A DNA stretch of 64,000 bases from Ascarosepion bandense (GCA_037127315.1 JBBBDQ010000750.1:6687001-6751000), one strand, 5' to 3'; shown: positions 30,682-42,999, numbered from the stretch's first letter. Notes: generated by a model not told the origin, from the letters alone. A program made the numbers and translations.

Positions 30682-30914
30682 AACACATGTATAAATTCAA
30701 TAGCACAAGCCCTGAAAGTGAGAGAACAATGATTTTCTATCATAATGCTCGAGTTGATGGGCTTGAAATGCGAACAGAGACCCCAACAGAAATGATTGAG
30801 AATTTTGTTGGCCGAGAAGACTTTCTGTTTTACAGATTTACAGAATTTGGTCGAAGACAGCATGTGTTTGCACCCCAGAATATGCCTGATACTGTGAATG
30901 ATCGACCCATTTTA
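30682..30914 (+). CDS. DRC7: DRC7 exon B (internal exon)
   Basis: A 233-nt exon after acceptor TTGTCTTTCAG and before donor GTAAGT. Two bases complete the split codon from exon A, then 77 codons follow and the exon ends in phase 0. Recognisable blocks are HMYKF, FYHNARVDGLEMRTETP, MIENFVGREDFLFYR, FTEFGR and NDRPIL. The ARVDGL-R-ETP and GR-DFL-YR blocks are highly conserved in animal and algal DRC7. This region follows the transglutaminase-like domain and helps form the DRC7 base of the nexin link. No stop or frameshift is seen, so the gene looks functional here. Confidence 0.93.
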
Positions 30915-31269
30915 GTAAGTAAATAATATTTGCTTTGAATTGTTGCTTCTGGCTGCAAACAGCTTTTATGTTTGAAAGTACTCTCTAAATGAGAATGGTA
31001 TTTACGTCTTTGTAATAAGATCTGCATTTGTTTAATATGTTAAAATATATTTAATACTGTAAGTTTATCATGATCTCTTATGACTCTCCACTCCGCCCTG
31101 AAAGCATTTTTGTTGGCAAATCAGAAATTATTGTCTTTCAAATCTTATGGAGGAAAAACATTAGCTTAGGGTATACTTTCAAAGACCTTTATTTTTTTTA
31201 CTAAATCTGAGTAATGTTAATTTCTGAGTAATAGTTAGAGGAAGAGCCCACTGATGTCACATTTTTATC

Positions 31270-31480
31270 AGCGAGTATTGTGGATTTGTGCTCTGATGTA
31301 GTGGATATCGACTCGGAACGACAAATTGGGGAGCCGAATTCAAATTTCAGTCAAGTCCATGACATTCACTTATATCCAAATACTCTTGGAAAAGGCATGA
31401 ATTTATATCTTTTTCCTAGCTATGGGTTAAATAGCACAGTAGACTCTAACTGTGGTTGGCAAATTGTTTGAGAAGAGAAA
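31270..31480 (+). mobile_element. tRNA-derived SINE, 3'-truncated
   Basis: The head (CTGATGTAGTGGATATCGAC, CGAATTCAAATTTCAG) and body to GGTTGGCAAATTG are present; the tail is missing. Confidence 0.8.
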
Positions 31481-31489
31481 CAGTTCTGA

Positions 31490-32435
31490 ATTCAAACCAC
31501 AACATTTGTCTATGGTCTGCAACCCTCAACAAGAATTGGTTAGTTGTTAAGGTAAATCTTCAGATATGTTGCTGTCTTGAGTGTCTTGCAGCATGAATAG
31601 ATCATAATCATTTTCTTCAAGATATGAAGATTGTTTCAAGATTATTTCACCACATAAGCCACATTCTCTTTCGCACTAGAAATGTATAAATCATGCAGCA
31701 GTGTATTTACATGCATACTTACATTATAATTTATCATACTAATGTTCACCAAATAAAAGGCTCACGAGCCACTCAAAGTAGTGGTTTATTGAATGAGATC
31801 CATGATATGAACATAAAAGGAGGAAATAGTAACTTTAGTTTGGCTTATTTTGTTTTACAGCATATTAACAACAATGGGTTATTTAATGCCAACAAAAGTT
31901 TTAGGATAGGGTTGTATGAACAGAATATGTATTCCTTGTAAAAAATCAGTTACTAGATCAGGTTTTATTGACATATTTTTGGAAAGAGGCTTTTTGAGAG
32001 TCAAATATATTGCTAGTAATATTTTTTTTTCAAAAATGTATTGCTGGTATTTTTCTATAAAAATCCATTTTGATACTTTTATAGTGTTTTGACCCCAGTT
32101 TAGGGGTTAACTATTTAGCAATAACTAGGACACTAACAGCTGCTTCCATCCCAGATCAGGGTGGATTTGGGAACAACACCAAATTAGAGGTAGTTCCACA
32201 TTCCTCAAAATCTCACAATCAGAGGCCATGCTGCTTGAGCTAGTTTATTCTCATATAAAACATAGGAAGGACGAAGGGAATGTTATGAGGATATGGAGGA
32301 TAGATAATAATTGACTCTACACTACAAGAGGTTAAGGTTGTAGCATTCTTTTCTAAAAAGTAGCAATTTCATTTCCTGTTCATATGCAGGTGGTTTGCTG
32401 CCAGTAGAAGTTCTTGATTACTCTGTTGTTATTCT
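31490..32435. other. Unassigned intron sequence
   Basis: AT-rich with one GC-richer stretch (32100-32300). I see no exon consistent with DRC7; exons B and C join without a gap in the protein. Confidence 0.4.
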
Positions 32436-33118
32436 TTGACAAATGTGTCAAGGTTGCTGAGCATTTCTATTAATTCTTTGTGGTGTACTTTGTCGAACGC
32501 CTTGGCATAGTCTACAAAACACAGGTAAAAATCCTTTTTCATTTGTATCACCCTTTCTGATAGCATCCTAAGCATAAATATCACATTCCATGTTCCAGTG
32601 TCCTTGATGAAACCGCACTGTTCTTGCTCTATTTCCAGCCTAATTCTGTTTTATGTTCTATTCATCAGGATTTGAACAACAGGTTTCATTATGTGGCTCA
32701 TCAAACTGATCGTTTGGTGGAGTTCACATTCAATTGTGCCTGGCTTCTTAGGCAGAGCTATGAAAATTGATTTGCTTAAGTCATCTGGTATTACACCACT
32801 GTTGTAGATTTCATTTATTATTTCCATAATTTTCTCTATGCGGAAATCTTCTGAGGCTGCCAGCATCTCAATTACAATACCGTCTGGTTCAGCTAGTTTG
32901 TTCCTATTCAGTTTGGCCATTACAACTTTCACTTCGGATTTTAGTATTTCCGGTCCATCAGCGTTTTTGGTTACTATCAGTTGCTTTCTCTTGTTGTGGA
33001 AGAGATGTTTTATATATTCTTCCCATCCCTGGAGTATTTCCTCTTTCTTTAGTATGATTGTTTCATCCTTCAATTCTATACATCCTGTTAAAGAGCATGT
33101 TCTTTGTCCTGTCAGTTC
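32436..33118 (-). pseudogene. RTE-type LINE reverse transcriptase (5' portion of RT)
   Basis: On the - strand: ELTGQRTCSLTGCIE, a WEEYIKHLF block, EVKVVMAKLNRNKLAEPDG, IEMLAASEDF, INEIYNSGVIPDDL-KSIFIALPKKPG, ISLMSHIMK, then, after a shift, the palm motif region CFVDYAKAFDKV (about 32510). The normal catalytic FADD box is not reached. This is the part of RT upstream of that seen in the other RTE copies. Confidence 0.85.
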
Positions 33119-33126
33119 CCTTAAGG

Positions 33127-33986
33127 TCTTTGTTCCCAACCAGGGGTCTATGGACCCCTAGGGGTCCACGAAAGAATTTCAAGAGGTCCAAAAGATTCTA
33201 ATTCGTACTGGCGTATAGTTAAAATATGCTAGATGTGTGGCACATGCCCTATAATTTTATCCATATTTCCAAGAATATGTTCCAGCTAAAATCATTGTTT
33301 AGCTTCTGGGGTTCAATGATGAAATTATATCCAAAAGTAAGTGATGTTGCAGTTCGAGTTCTTTTGCCTTTTGTTTCAACCTACCTGTGTGAAAGTGGGT
33401 TTTCTGTATTACTCGCAATATAAACAAAATCAAGGAACAAGCTATCTGTAGAAGATGACTTGTGGTGTGAACTGGCCACTACTGAACCAAGGATTTACGA
33501 GCTGATTGCTCAGAAACAACCACAAAAGTCCCATTGAAAAATATAGAGTAAAATACTTTTTTTCAATAAATAAAAAGTTTCATTCACTTCTGTTTTGGGA
33601 TTTTTATTTTTTTTTTCATACATGTGTTTCATTTATACAGGTTTTATAATTTTTTTATTCATACATTCACTCATAAGCTCAAAGATAAAGCCAGTTTTAT
33701 AAAGATAGTTTTTGTGTACAATACCTACAACTATAACAACATTAACATAACATTTTTACTAGGTGTTTTACGTAAATAAAGGAGGGCCGAATGAAATGTT
33801 TTTTGATTTTATATGAGTAAGTTTAAAGCTTAATCAGCATAATAACACAGGGCATTTTACATGAATACATTTTTTACAGAAACATTTCTTATTTTTGCTG
33901 GTTTAATTTATTCCGTTGTAGGGGAACCACAAGAGAATATATGACTGAAAAAAGGGGAACAGGACAAAAAAGTTTGGGAACAACTG
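33127..33986 (+). mobile_element. hAT transposon inserted in the RTE LINE
   Basis: A perfect 8-bp duplication CCTTAAGG (33119-33126 and 33987-33994) flanks an 860-bp element with inverted ends sharing TTGTTCCCAA. It keeps only the C-terminal dimerisation region of a ZBED-type hAT transposase: LYPKVSDVAVRVLLPFVSTYLCESGFSVL, then SVEDDLW and EPRIYELI across a stop. The DNA-binding and catalytic parts are gone. It interrupts the RTE coding sequence. Confidence 0.85.
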
Positions 33987-33994
33987 CCTTAAGG

Positions 33995-34204
33995 GAATCA
34001 TAATGATTCAACTCTGTGTATACAACATAGCAGGTCTCACTTGTTATGTTTGAACTGGTGGAACTAAGCATGTCTGAGCCTTATTCCATTTTTGATCTGA
34101 TCTGAGTCTTTGTAAGATAGAACATATCAAGAGGAATTGTACAGAGAATAGACAATGTTTCCAGCATTATATAAGCTAGATAATCTATTCAATTTTGTTA
34201 AAAC
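33995..34204 (-). pseudogene. Possible continuation of the RTE LINE beyond the hAT
   Basis: Adjoins the 8-bp target duplication and would be the 5' side of the RTE element on the - strand. It is too decayed to show a motif. Confidence 0.35.
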
Positions 34205-34490
34205 TTCAGTTAAGTGCCATTTGTGATACATGCTTGTGTGATCATGTCTCAAAAGAGACCTGATTTCTGAGCAAAAGATTTTACTGTATAGGTTACCATT
34301 ACTTTCTGTGGTAGACTGGTTATCAACCAAGGATACAGAACCCAATATGTCCTGTTATTTAACCCATAGCTGAAGGAAAGAGATGGATTTTCCAAGGGTA
34401 TTTGCAGTGAATTCAACTGGAATTTGAACTTGGCTTTCCAATTTCTCATTCCGAGCCGATATCCACCGCACCACAAGGGAAATCTCATAC
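34205..34490 (-). mobile_element. tRNA-derived SINE
   Basis: Reverse-oriented SINE with an internal deletion around the CCCAAGGGTATTTG block; the head GATATCCACCGCACCACAAG is well kept. Confidence 0.85.
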
Positions 34491-34494
34491 TTAG

Positions 34495-35335
34495 TAACTT
34501 GGAATAAAGTTTATTTTGCAGGCAATCAGTTTATCATTTATATTCTGTTACAATCTTTTTCTCTGTCCACTTTACATATATATATTGGGTAGCAATTTTT
34601 TACCGACTCATGGTTTAATTTTTTATTTTCAATAATTTGGACCATTTTTCTGTTTTCTAGGAAGAATTTGAACAGAAATTGTTCAATGCATTCTGAACAA
34701 TTTGTCATGGAATATTATCAAATAGTTGTTTTTGTATTGGTAATATTTGCTGTTTCCTCATGAAGAAACATTTGGTATGCATTGACCAAACAGGGTTACT
34801 TTCGGTTGAAATTTAAATGATCTTTCTATTAAAATAATCTTTCAGATGAATAGAGTTCCCAAGTCCAGCAACTGTTATAGCTCTTTTCAGTATTCCTGGA
34901 GAGTTTCTTCCTCACATTTTGTTTGAAGTAATGTGGAACATTAATATCTTATGACATTATGTTCTCTTCAAGTTAAATGTGTGGTCTATTTTTGTTGTTG
35001 CTGCTGTTGTAAGTACTCAAGTCCTCTGTTATTTAGTAAAGTTCTTTGTGATTCTGTTGCTTCTCTATCAATGAGATTCAAAGAAGAGTAGTCCTCTTTA
35101 AGACCTACTGTGTTTATTTGCTGGAATTCATTTTTAACCATGGATCCAAGAAAGTGGTTGTATTCAGTTTTTACATTTCTGAATGATTTGAGCACCATGC
35201 ATAACATCCATAAAAACGTCTATATCTGATGAGGCTATTTAAGAACTCAAGTTCTTAGATTAATATTTTGGTTTTCTATCAACTCCTGGTATTGTACAAA
35301 ACTACCCTTAACACTGCTTATTCTATATTCAATTC
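34495..35335. other. Unassigned intron sequence
   Basis: AT-rich with a short (CAA)n run on the - strand near 34990-35015. No gene found. Confidence 0.4.
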
Positions 35336-35339
35336 CCGT

Positions 35340-35660
35340 GGCTCCTATACTAAATTTGTTATACTGATGCAATGTGGCTTCCCTCTGTCTCTTCTACAAA
35401 TACTTTCACAGCTTCTGCTCTCATGAACTTAGCTCACTGGTGCCCCCTATATTTGAATTTACTCGAGCCTTAAGATAAGCAACTAGATCCTTTCTCCATC
35501 CACTCCACTATCATCACTATTTTTATTCTTCTCTTACCCACTTCCTGACAACTCTTATAACCTGTCATTCTTTCTTATAACTTTCCTCCTATGTAACCTC
35601 CTGCATACCAATGGCATTAAACTGCCTTGCTTGGGGTGATATGATTATAAAAAAACAAAA
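35340..35660 (+). pseudogene. LINE C-terminal and 3' tail, internally deleted
   Basis: Starts in the CNVASLCLFYKYFHSFCSHELSSLV-like region (35368-35450), jumps over the middle, and ends with the 3' tail CTTCCTGACAACTC ... CTGCCTTGCTTGGGGTGATA and an A-rich end. Same family as 13446-13930. Confidence 0.7.
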
Positions 35661-35854
35661 CAAAAACTGATTCATATATGTATAGTGTTTTCTTTGGTAG
35701 TTTTTGAATGAAGAGATAAAAAATGGTAGGAAACTGGCTCAAGAGACACCGACATATGATGTATAAGTCACATCTCTTACAACTTAGTTCATAGAGGAGA
35801 ACATGATTAAGAACTGTACATATTCCATCCCTTGCAGTTGTGGCAAAGAATACA

Positions 35855-36545
35855 AAGATGAAACTATAGTGGGTTATCTGTTCTAGTGAAACGTAGTTGT
35901 ATGTTGAAACAGATTAACTGAATTTGGCCTCGTTAGTAGAAAGCCCACTATAAGTTATAAAGGGGGTAATAAAACAAGAAAATCAAATTAAGTATAGAAA
36001 CAACATTTATATATATATACACATATATCAATTACGTTTTTTTTACACATAAAGTAATGTCTTTAGGATGGGTCCAAAGGATGTTAAAATGTTCAAAGCA
36101 ATAAATGCTGAAAAGAGAGTTTGTGCATATGTATGTGTGAGCGTTTGTCTTTGATGTCTCCGTCCTTTGCTCAGGTAAATAGCTCAGGGGACAGCAAAGA
36201 AGAAGGTGAGAGGGAAAGGCAAGGTGAGCATAGTAGATCACTTGACGAGATCAAGGGACGTGCTAATTATGCTTGCACTTTCTCATCTCTGGTGATGCTT
36301 TCTGTGTTGGCTTTTTATTTCGTCTTTGTGGGTTCCAGCAGGTCATTTAGGAATTTGCATCCGTATTTAATTCTGGGCTTCCCATTGGCTGATAAATAAA
36401 ATTTGTGTAGGCTCGCAAACAGGAATTTGATATTTAACTAATTTTTGGTTTTCTGCCGGAACATATGTGTGGAGCCGGGTGCACAAAGACCAGTTTTGGT
36501 CATTTGATTTCTGGTCCTGAGAGTACAAACATCTGGTCCCTTGCT
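35855..36545 (+). mobile_element. LTR plus leader (family L2), second copy
   Basis: Corresponds to 25090-25800 over its whole length, with the same TATA region (36009-36025), AATAAA (about 36397), GCCGGAACA end and shared leader. It cannot be the partner LTR of one element, because both copies continue into the same leader and a DRC7 exon lies between them. Confidence 0.5.
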
Positions 36546-36844
36546 TTGCTCGGTATCACCACAAAACTAGCCACACCATAAAAGTAAGTTTGGAAGAACA
36601 TAACTAAAACATAAATAGGTAAAATAAATTAAAGTATGGTTGATCCCATATGTAGAATTAAGTAAAATTACTTGACAGAGAAGAACACAGAAGAATTGTA
36701 CATCAGAAGGAATCATTGCATATGAAAAGATATGATGGCCTAAGTCGGCTTAGCATAGAAATAATTACCATATGGAGCCATTAAGAAAGAAAGAAAGAAA
36801 CAGAAACAAGTGAAAAAGCCAAGCATTGCAGCAAGGTTTTAACA

Positions 36845-37312
36845 CTTCTTCTTCTTCTATGTGCCTTGTCCCTTCAGGATGTAGGCAATCATGGCCTTCC
36901 ACGTTTCCCTATTCCTGGTGGCTCTGAGCATACCTTCTCCTGTTACACCATGAAACCCTCGTTCCATCATCCACCTGATTAGATCCTTCAAATACGTTAT
37001 CCATTGTTTTCTCCTGTCTCTTTTCCCCTCTATCTGGCCTGTTAGTATCAGATTCTCCAAGCCATCCTTCCTCATTGCATATCCCAGGAACTTTAGCTGT
37101 CTCTTCCTGATGCTCACTATTAGTTTCCTTTTTGTTTCCATCTTTTCCAAAACCTTGTCATTGCTCACATGCTCGATCCATGATATTTGCAGCATCCTTC
37201 TGCAGAACCACATTTCAGTTGCTTCAAGTTTTTCCTTCATCTTTGACGGTATTGTCCAGCATTCACTGCCATATTGAAAAACGGACAGCATGTAGCAATC
37301 CAGTTTTAACAC
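36845..37312 (-). pseudogene. RTE-type LINE 3' copy, long open frame
   Basis: A 151-codon open frame on the - strand: LDCYMLSVFQYGSECWTI, MKEKLEATEMWFCRRML, HVSNDKVLEKMETKRKL, RKRQLKFLGYAMRKDGLENL, TGQIEGKRDRRKQ, RETWKAMIAYILKGQGT, then a (GAA) tail at 36846-36858. It is one of the youngest RTE copies here, 5'-truncated. Confidence 0.85.
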
Positions 37313-37329
37313 TAGTAGTAAGAAAAAAG

Positions 37330-38940
37330 AACACTGGTTAATCAGAGAGCTGAAGTAATCAGAACATATTATGCTATGATGGCCACCTGACTAGTTTTCT
37401 TGCAGTTGAGGTTTAGTCCTTTCTTCTTGCTTTCCTTTAATTGACCTCTTCCCTTTGCTAACAACTATGCATTCTCTCTTTGCAGTTGATTTTTAGTCCT
37501 CATTTCTTGCTTTTCCCCACCACCTTTTCTAGTTTTCAAAAAAGTTCTGTAAAATTTTGATGAAATGTAATATATAATATAATTTGCTTTTATTCATTTT
37601 TGTTACATGTGTGCGAAAGTTACCAGCAAAAAAAAAAACAAAAAAAAAAAATTAAAAAAAATAACCAATCAAAAATAACAGACAGTTGTGAGTTAATCTC
37701 TTAGTTTTCAAAAAATTCAATTACTGGGAATTTTTACGCACACCTGATTTTTTGCTACCAAAATTTACTTGCTTTTTTGAAAGAACTTCCTGTGTATCTA
37801 TCATTTGAGATAAACAACACTGCTATGTGTTACTCAATTTGCAATAAAGGATTATGGCCTATAAGGAACATATCCATTTATGTTATCAGAGTTAACTATA
37901 AAAATGTGTTAATGTCGATTAACCATTGATTGTGCTTTTGGTCTTCCATAGTTTTACTTAGTACTCAAAGAAGAGTTTAAATTTCATCCTGTATTCTGTT
38001 GTGTTTGTCAGATTTATAGTAAGACATCATGAAGATATCTGTTTGTTTTCTTATTAATTCCCTGATGTGTTGTAGCAAAAAACAATTTCTTCCTTCTTTA
38101 GGTAAACAGTTTGGAATTTAATTGTATGAAGACTTTTTATAAAATGCCATCCAATGACGTTAATGACAATCTAAGCACCAAATACAACAAAAATTATTCA
38201 ATTATTTCTTAAAATAAAAAAGCATCCTCATAAAATTGATTTCTTTCAATTAAAATTATAAGAAGGAATGAATAAATATTACTGATTCAAAAAAGCTTAA
38301 AGAAAGTGTTATCAATAGTGACGCCTCTGGCAGAAAAACGCCTGACAATTTTGCTCTGGGAATCCTAATGAAAAAAAAAAAAACACCATCCATCAAGATT
38401 TTCAAGTTTTCTATTAAAAAAAAATGAAGCCACCCCCACCCAATTCTGAAAAATCTTAAAATGATTCAAGCAGAATTATTGATTACTTTCTGTCTTTTAT
38501 TTGGTCCTCTGCTGTTTTATGTGACCATTTTGTCTCCTTAAAAATATTGTGGACACTGGCATAGTTCTCTTTCTTTGAGTAGTAAAACAGCACAGAAGAA
38601 GCAAGCATTAATCACTTATGATGTGATGGAAACATGTGATTTCAAGTGAAGCATTCTAATTGGCTTAAAATTCTCACCTATTAGATATCATATTTTGAGT
38701 GACAGAATTATAGAAATCTTTTTATTGTTTAAACCATTCAAATTTTATCTTGACTTTATTGTTTTTATTTATTTAATTCTATTATTAAATGTTCGTTTTA
38801 TAACTGTCATGAAAATCAATGCTTTGCACATCATAAATTTTTTCTGAATCAGTATTTTAACTTTCATTTTGTTAATATTTAAAAGATTTCATGATTTTTG
38901 GATATGCACAACAAATTTTGTTTATACAATAAAAAATTGA
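37330..38940. other. AT-rich intron sequence, mostly unassigned
   Basis: Contains A-rich runs at 37628-37665 and 38370-38425. No exon, RNA or repeat family is recognised. Confidence 0.4.
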
Positions 38941-38954
38941 AATCTAAATCTAAA

Positions 38955-39153
38955 TCTAAACTTATTTATAAATGGAACTTTGTCTCTGTGTGTGTGTGTG
39001 TATGTGTGTGTGTGCCTCTCTCTGTGTGTGTGTGTATGTGTATGTGTGTGTGTGCGTGTCTCTGTGTGTGTGTGTGCCTCTGTGTATGTGTGTGTGTGTG
39101 TGTGTCTGTGTGTGTGTGTGTGCCTCTGTGTGTGTGTGTGTGTGTGTGTCTGT

Positions 39154-39189
<36 letters not shown>

Positions 39190-39633
39190 GCTACCTATAG
39201 ACTAAGAAATGGCTGGACCGATTTTCTTGAAAATTTACACAGTTGTACTATAAGCATCTGCAAGTGTTCTTAGCTAGGTTTTGTGTCGACGTACCCCCCG
39301 ATAAATATCAAAAATTGATAATCAAAAAAATCAAGTTATAGAAGGAGTGGTCCGATTTTAATCAAATTTGATACATTCATAGACAAAGACATAAGAAACG
39401 ATATTCAGAAGTTTCAAGGTTGCAGTTCTTACAATAGTGCAGAAAATCAATGATATATATATAAAAGGCAAAATGTTTGTGTGTGTGTGTCTGTTTATCT
39501 GTCTGTATTTCCTTTATACAAATCCACACTTTTTATCTGATTCTCACCAAACTTCACACAAATATTCTTTAGGCTGAGTCTGAATTTCAGGACTATGGAT
39601 TAGTTTTAAAGTAACACCAGGCTATACTGCTAG
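38955..39633 (+). mobile_element. Helitron with a long (GT)n tract
   Basis: Starts A|TCTAAACTTATTTATAAATG and ends CAGGCTATACTGCTAG|T. The (GT)n tract 38986-39187 spans about 200 bp and has expanded relative to the copies at 23615 and 60124. The 3' hairpin is partly deleted. The three open frames over (GT)n are artefacts. Confidence 0.8.
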
Positions 39634-39764
39634 TTTCCAAATAAATGCTAACTGGTTATTGAAAATAAAAATGCATTTTGTTTGTCCCTCCTAGCCAGCT
39701 CTTAAAATTTAATTTATCTTCATTTTATCTTTCTTGGGCAATATAAGCATTTTTTAAAATTTTA

Positions 39765-40270
39765 TTCTGGCTTTTCTTCTGGCTCAAAATTTTAACCTGG
39801 CTTTTATTCCGGCTCAAAATTTTACTCTGGTTTTTATTCTGGCTTTTATTCTGGCTCAAAATTTTATTCTGGCATTTATTGTGGCTTAAAATTTTATTCT
39901 GGTTTTAATTTTTGGCTTAAGATTTTATTCTGACTTTTATTCTAGCTCAAAACTTTATTCTAGCTTTTATTCTGGCTAAACATTTTATTCTGGCTTTTAT
40001 TTTGGCTCAAAATTTTATTCTGGCCTTTATTCTAGCTCAAAGTTTTATTCTGGCTTTTATTCTGACTCAAAATTTTATTCTGGCTTTTATTCTGGCTCAA
40101 AATTTTATTCTGGCTTTTATTTTGGCTCAAAATTTTATTCTGGCTTTTATTCTAGCTCAAAATTTTATTCTGGCTTTTTTTATGGCTCAAAATTTCATTC
40201 TGGATTTTATTCTGATTCAAAATTTTATTCTGGTTTTTATTCTGGCTCAAAATGTCATTCTGGCTTACAT
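39765..40270 (+). repeat. 30-bp minisatellite
   Basis: Unit TTTTATTCTGGC / TTTTATTCTGGCTCAAAA, 30 bp, about 17 copies. Because 30 is divisible by three, the array has an open frame reading (FILAFILAQN)n at 40002-40270. I regard this as a repeat artefact. Confidence 0.9.
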
Positions 40271-40520
40271 TGAAACACCAGTTCTCATATGGTCACCAAA
40301 CTTAAATAATATCGAGCCATGTCAATATCTAGATGGGTGACCATTTGGAAATACCAAGTGCTTTAAGATTAGATGTGTGGAAGTGTAATGGATAACAGCT
40401 TGGAATTGGAATTTGGAGAACCGAGTTCCAATTCCAGTTAGGTTTGTTATATTCACTTATGTGAAAATAGCTCTTTTCTTCCTAGCTATGGGTTAATTAG
40501 TATCACTTGTATCAGTAAAT
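40270..40520 (+). mobile_element. 5S rRNA-tRNA SINE
   Basis: 5S-like head (CACCAGTTCTCATATGGTCA, AGATGGGTGACCATTTGGAA, then a CCAAGTGCTTTAAG phrase), joined at about 40374 to the tRNA-like head (GTGTGGAAGTGTAATGGATA, box-B-like GAGTTCCAATTCC) and the body. Its internal sequence is closest to the copy at 7240. Confidence 0.75.
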
Positions 40521-40524
40521 CATT

Positions 40525-41110
40525 ATTATTTCAAATAAAATTCTTAAACATGTAAAAATATTTTTTGGATTTCAAAGGTTTTTAAAGGTTGATAAGTCAT
40601 AAAATATGAATGGATCACTTGCACTGAAGTTCAGCAGGAGATAACAGACTTTGTAGTTTTATACATAATAACACAGCATAGTGTGATGATGCTTTGATCA
40701 CCAGATTGAATCCACTAGCAGAAATGGCATCTTGATTTCTAAGCAATGGTCAATGATTAAGATTTTGACAACTGCTGTTGATTCATTAGGAAGGCAGTCT
40801 TTAATTAATCATGGCTTAATAGTTGGTGGCAATGGTGATAGGATGACATTATAAGCTTTATAAGATAATTATGTGTGGTATTTTCAGGTATCACTGCATA
40901 TATGATTTATAGCTGTTTCTTACAAAGATAATATTTGTAACATTATTTGGGATCATTATATATAGGATTTTCAAGTTTTCTTTTCAGATTTATATAATTT
41001 TTTAGGTTATTACATTTGTCTTTTCATGTGTTTCCATCTTTTTTATGGGACAATTACCTCATAGATTAAATTTTTGGTTCTTGAATTTAATAACATGCTA
41101 TTTCTGAGTT
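40525..41110. other. Unassigned AT-rich intron
   Basis: No feature recognised. Confidence 0.4.
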
Positions 41111-41115
41111 CATTC

Positions 41116-41411
41116 CTGTAGAAATCTTATGGAACAACCAGCCAGTAATCAACTAGAATAGAAGTTGAATCTAACTGACCAAAAAACCCCCAGGGCAAAT
41201 TGGTAGGTGGTTTAAATAATAACCTGGGAGATCCCATTCTGTTACAGGCAAGTCTATTCTGTAAGCAGTGATTGGTTGATAATTTCAGTGTGTATATTGA
41301 GCTCCATAAATGTTGAGCACAATATCCACACTCTTGAATAGTCACCTTCATGCAGGGAGACAAAAGAAGACCACCATGTTGAAAGGTAAGTTATTTGACT
41401 TCTACAAATCC
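41116..41411 (+). mobile_element. Gypsy LTR and leader, + orientation
   Basis: Matches the reverse complement of 13240-12850, including the gag start ATG (41378) with MLKGKLFDFY. It breaks off after 33 coding bases. The same family as the 10645-13240 element. Confidence 0.7.
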
Positions 41412-41649
41412 CTGGTCCGAACAGTTGTTACTTGGACTCAGAAGAAACAGGGCAAATAAAAAATGAACAGCACTTAAAAATAAGAACTAGACAAGGTTTT
41501 CCAAGACATGTGTAGTGAAACAATAGCCATCTATCCTCGTAGATTAAATGAATGGTTTAATTCAGAATTCCCTGTAGGTCACTCAGATTGATAGATACTT
41601 AATGTAGCCACAAAATGTTATAAAAACAACAAAGATGAGGACAATAGTC

Positions 41650-41965
41650 AAAATGTCAGTCAGTTAGTTAAGTGCCATACGTGATACACGCTTGGGCAAT
41701 CATGTCTCAAAAGAGACATGACTGACTGGGCAGAAGATTATCCCGCAGTAGGTTGCCATTACTTTCTGTGGTAGACTGGTTGCCGACCAAGGATATAGAA
41801 CCCAATCTGTCCTATTATTTAACTCATAACTGGAGGTAAGAGACAGATTAATGCCTTTCCCAAGGGTATTTGCGTGTAAGTGAATGCAACGAATTCAACT
41901 GGAATTCGAACTCGGCTCCCCGATTTCTCGTTCCGAGCTGATATCCACTGCGCCACAAGCTTAGT
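41650..41965 (-). mobile_element. tRNA-derived SINE, full length
   Basis: A complete reverse-oriented copy from GTCAGTCAGTTAAGTGCC to CGATATCCACTGCGCC, among the best preserved. Confidence 0.9.
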
Positions 41966-42124
41966 GTTTCCACCTCATTCTTGTGAAAGTTTTCTTTCCC
42001 TTCTATATATCCCAATAATGAGAGAATATTCACCTTTTTTTACTCACTCTTTCTACAGGGTATCTCTAATATCTGGAAACATATGCAATAATGTAGATTT
42101 TCATGAAATTAAATTTTCAGCAAC

Positions 42125-42460
42125 ATTTTATTGAATTGGAATATTAACTAATAACATCTTCAGTATGGTTTCCACCATGTGCGATGCAAAGTTTGATGCA
42201 CTTCACAAGATTGACGTGAACTTGATGCAATAACTACATTCCCATGAATTTTAGTGCATTCACTCTTTATGCGTTCAATCAAGTGTGTTGCATCTGTGAT
42301 TTACATTGAGTACACCTTCTCTTTTAGCATACCCCAGGAAAAGAAATCAATTCTTCTTTATTTTTCTTTTTGATAAAACCATATTTAATCTGTGAAGTTA
42401 AAAAAATATAGTTAATAAGATTTTCTATGTATCCAAACTTTAGGAAGACCCTGTATTTCT
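42125..42460 (-). pseudogene. Tc1/mariner-group transposase C-terminal remnant
   Basis: On the - strand a phrase DATHLIERIKSECTKI is followed by pieces resembling the end of an insect-type Tc1/mariner transposase (an RI-EC-I-H pattern, then C-HGG). It is short and frameshifted. Confidence 0.35.
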
Positions 42461-42924
42461 CCATTTAGCTATTAGTTACCATCAGTAATTTCATAAAAGT
42501 ATATAAAAGTATTTTCTATTTTCTGACAGTTTTGGCTCCTCCCACATTATTTCCCATGAGCCTTTTCATTAATGCTTATTTCATTATATGCACAGAAATC
42601 TAAAAGTAGTTAAATCAGTCAAACTAAGTCCAGCCGTTTTTATTTTTATTTTTATATTTTTTATCTGATTTGCTATTTTCAGTTGTGAAGGAATGGGGGT
42701 GATGTCATTTTTATTGGCACAGAAAAAGCAATCAATGAACAAATTTAGAATTTTGGCCAAGGCCTTTAATTATAATTTATTCTGAATACTCGTCAGTCTG
42801 TCCCATTGCCAGATAAAAAAAAAGACCCATCTTTAGCATCACGTTGTTAAAGAAGAGTTTGAGTGAGTGAGAAATTTGGTAAACTACTATCCCATAACAA
42901 AATTATTACTCACAAAACACTAAG

Positions 42925-42990
42925 CATGGATTAAATAGCAGGGTAGATTAGGTTCTACAGCCTTGGTTGGCAACCAGTCTACATTGCCTG
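42925..42990 (+). mobile_element. SINE fragment
   Basis: A central part of the tRNA-derived SINE only (GGATTAAATAGCAGGGTAG, TCTACAGCCTTGGTTGGCAA). Confidence 0.75.
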
Positions 42991-42999
42991 GAGGATAAA

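Noticed and set aside
30445..30732. Open frame running across the (TA)n tract into exon B
   Set aside because: It reads exon B in the wrong frame and translates the TA repeat as (YI)n.
38898..39273. Three overlapping open frames rich in CVCV
   Set aside because: They translate the (GT)n tract of a Helitron.
40002..40340. 112-codon open frame with a (FILAFILAQN)n hydrophobic peptide
   Set aside because: It follows entirely from a 30-bp minisatellite whose unit is divisible by three; no start context, conservation or unique sequence supports a protein.
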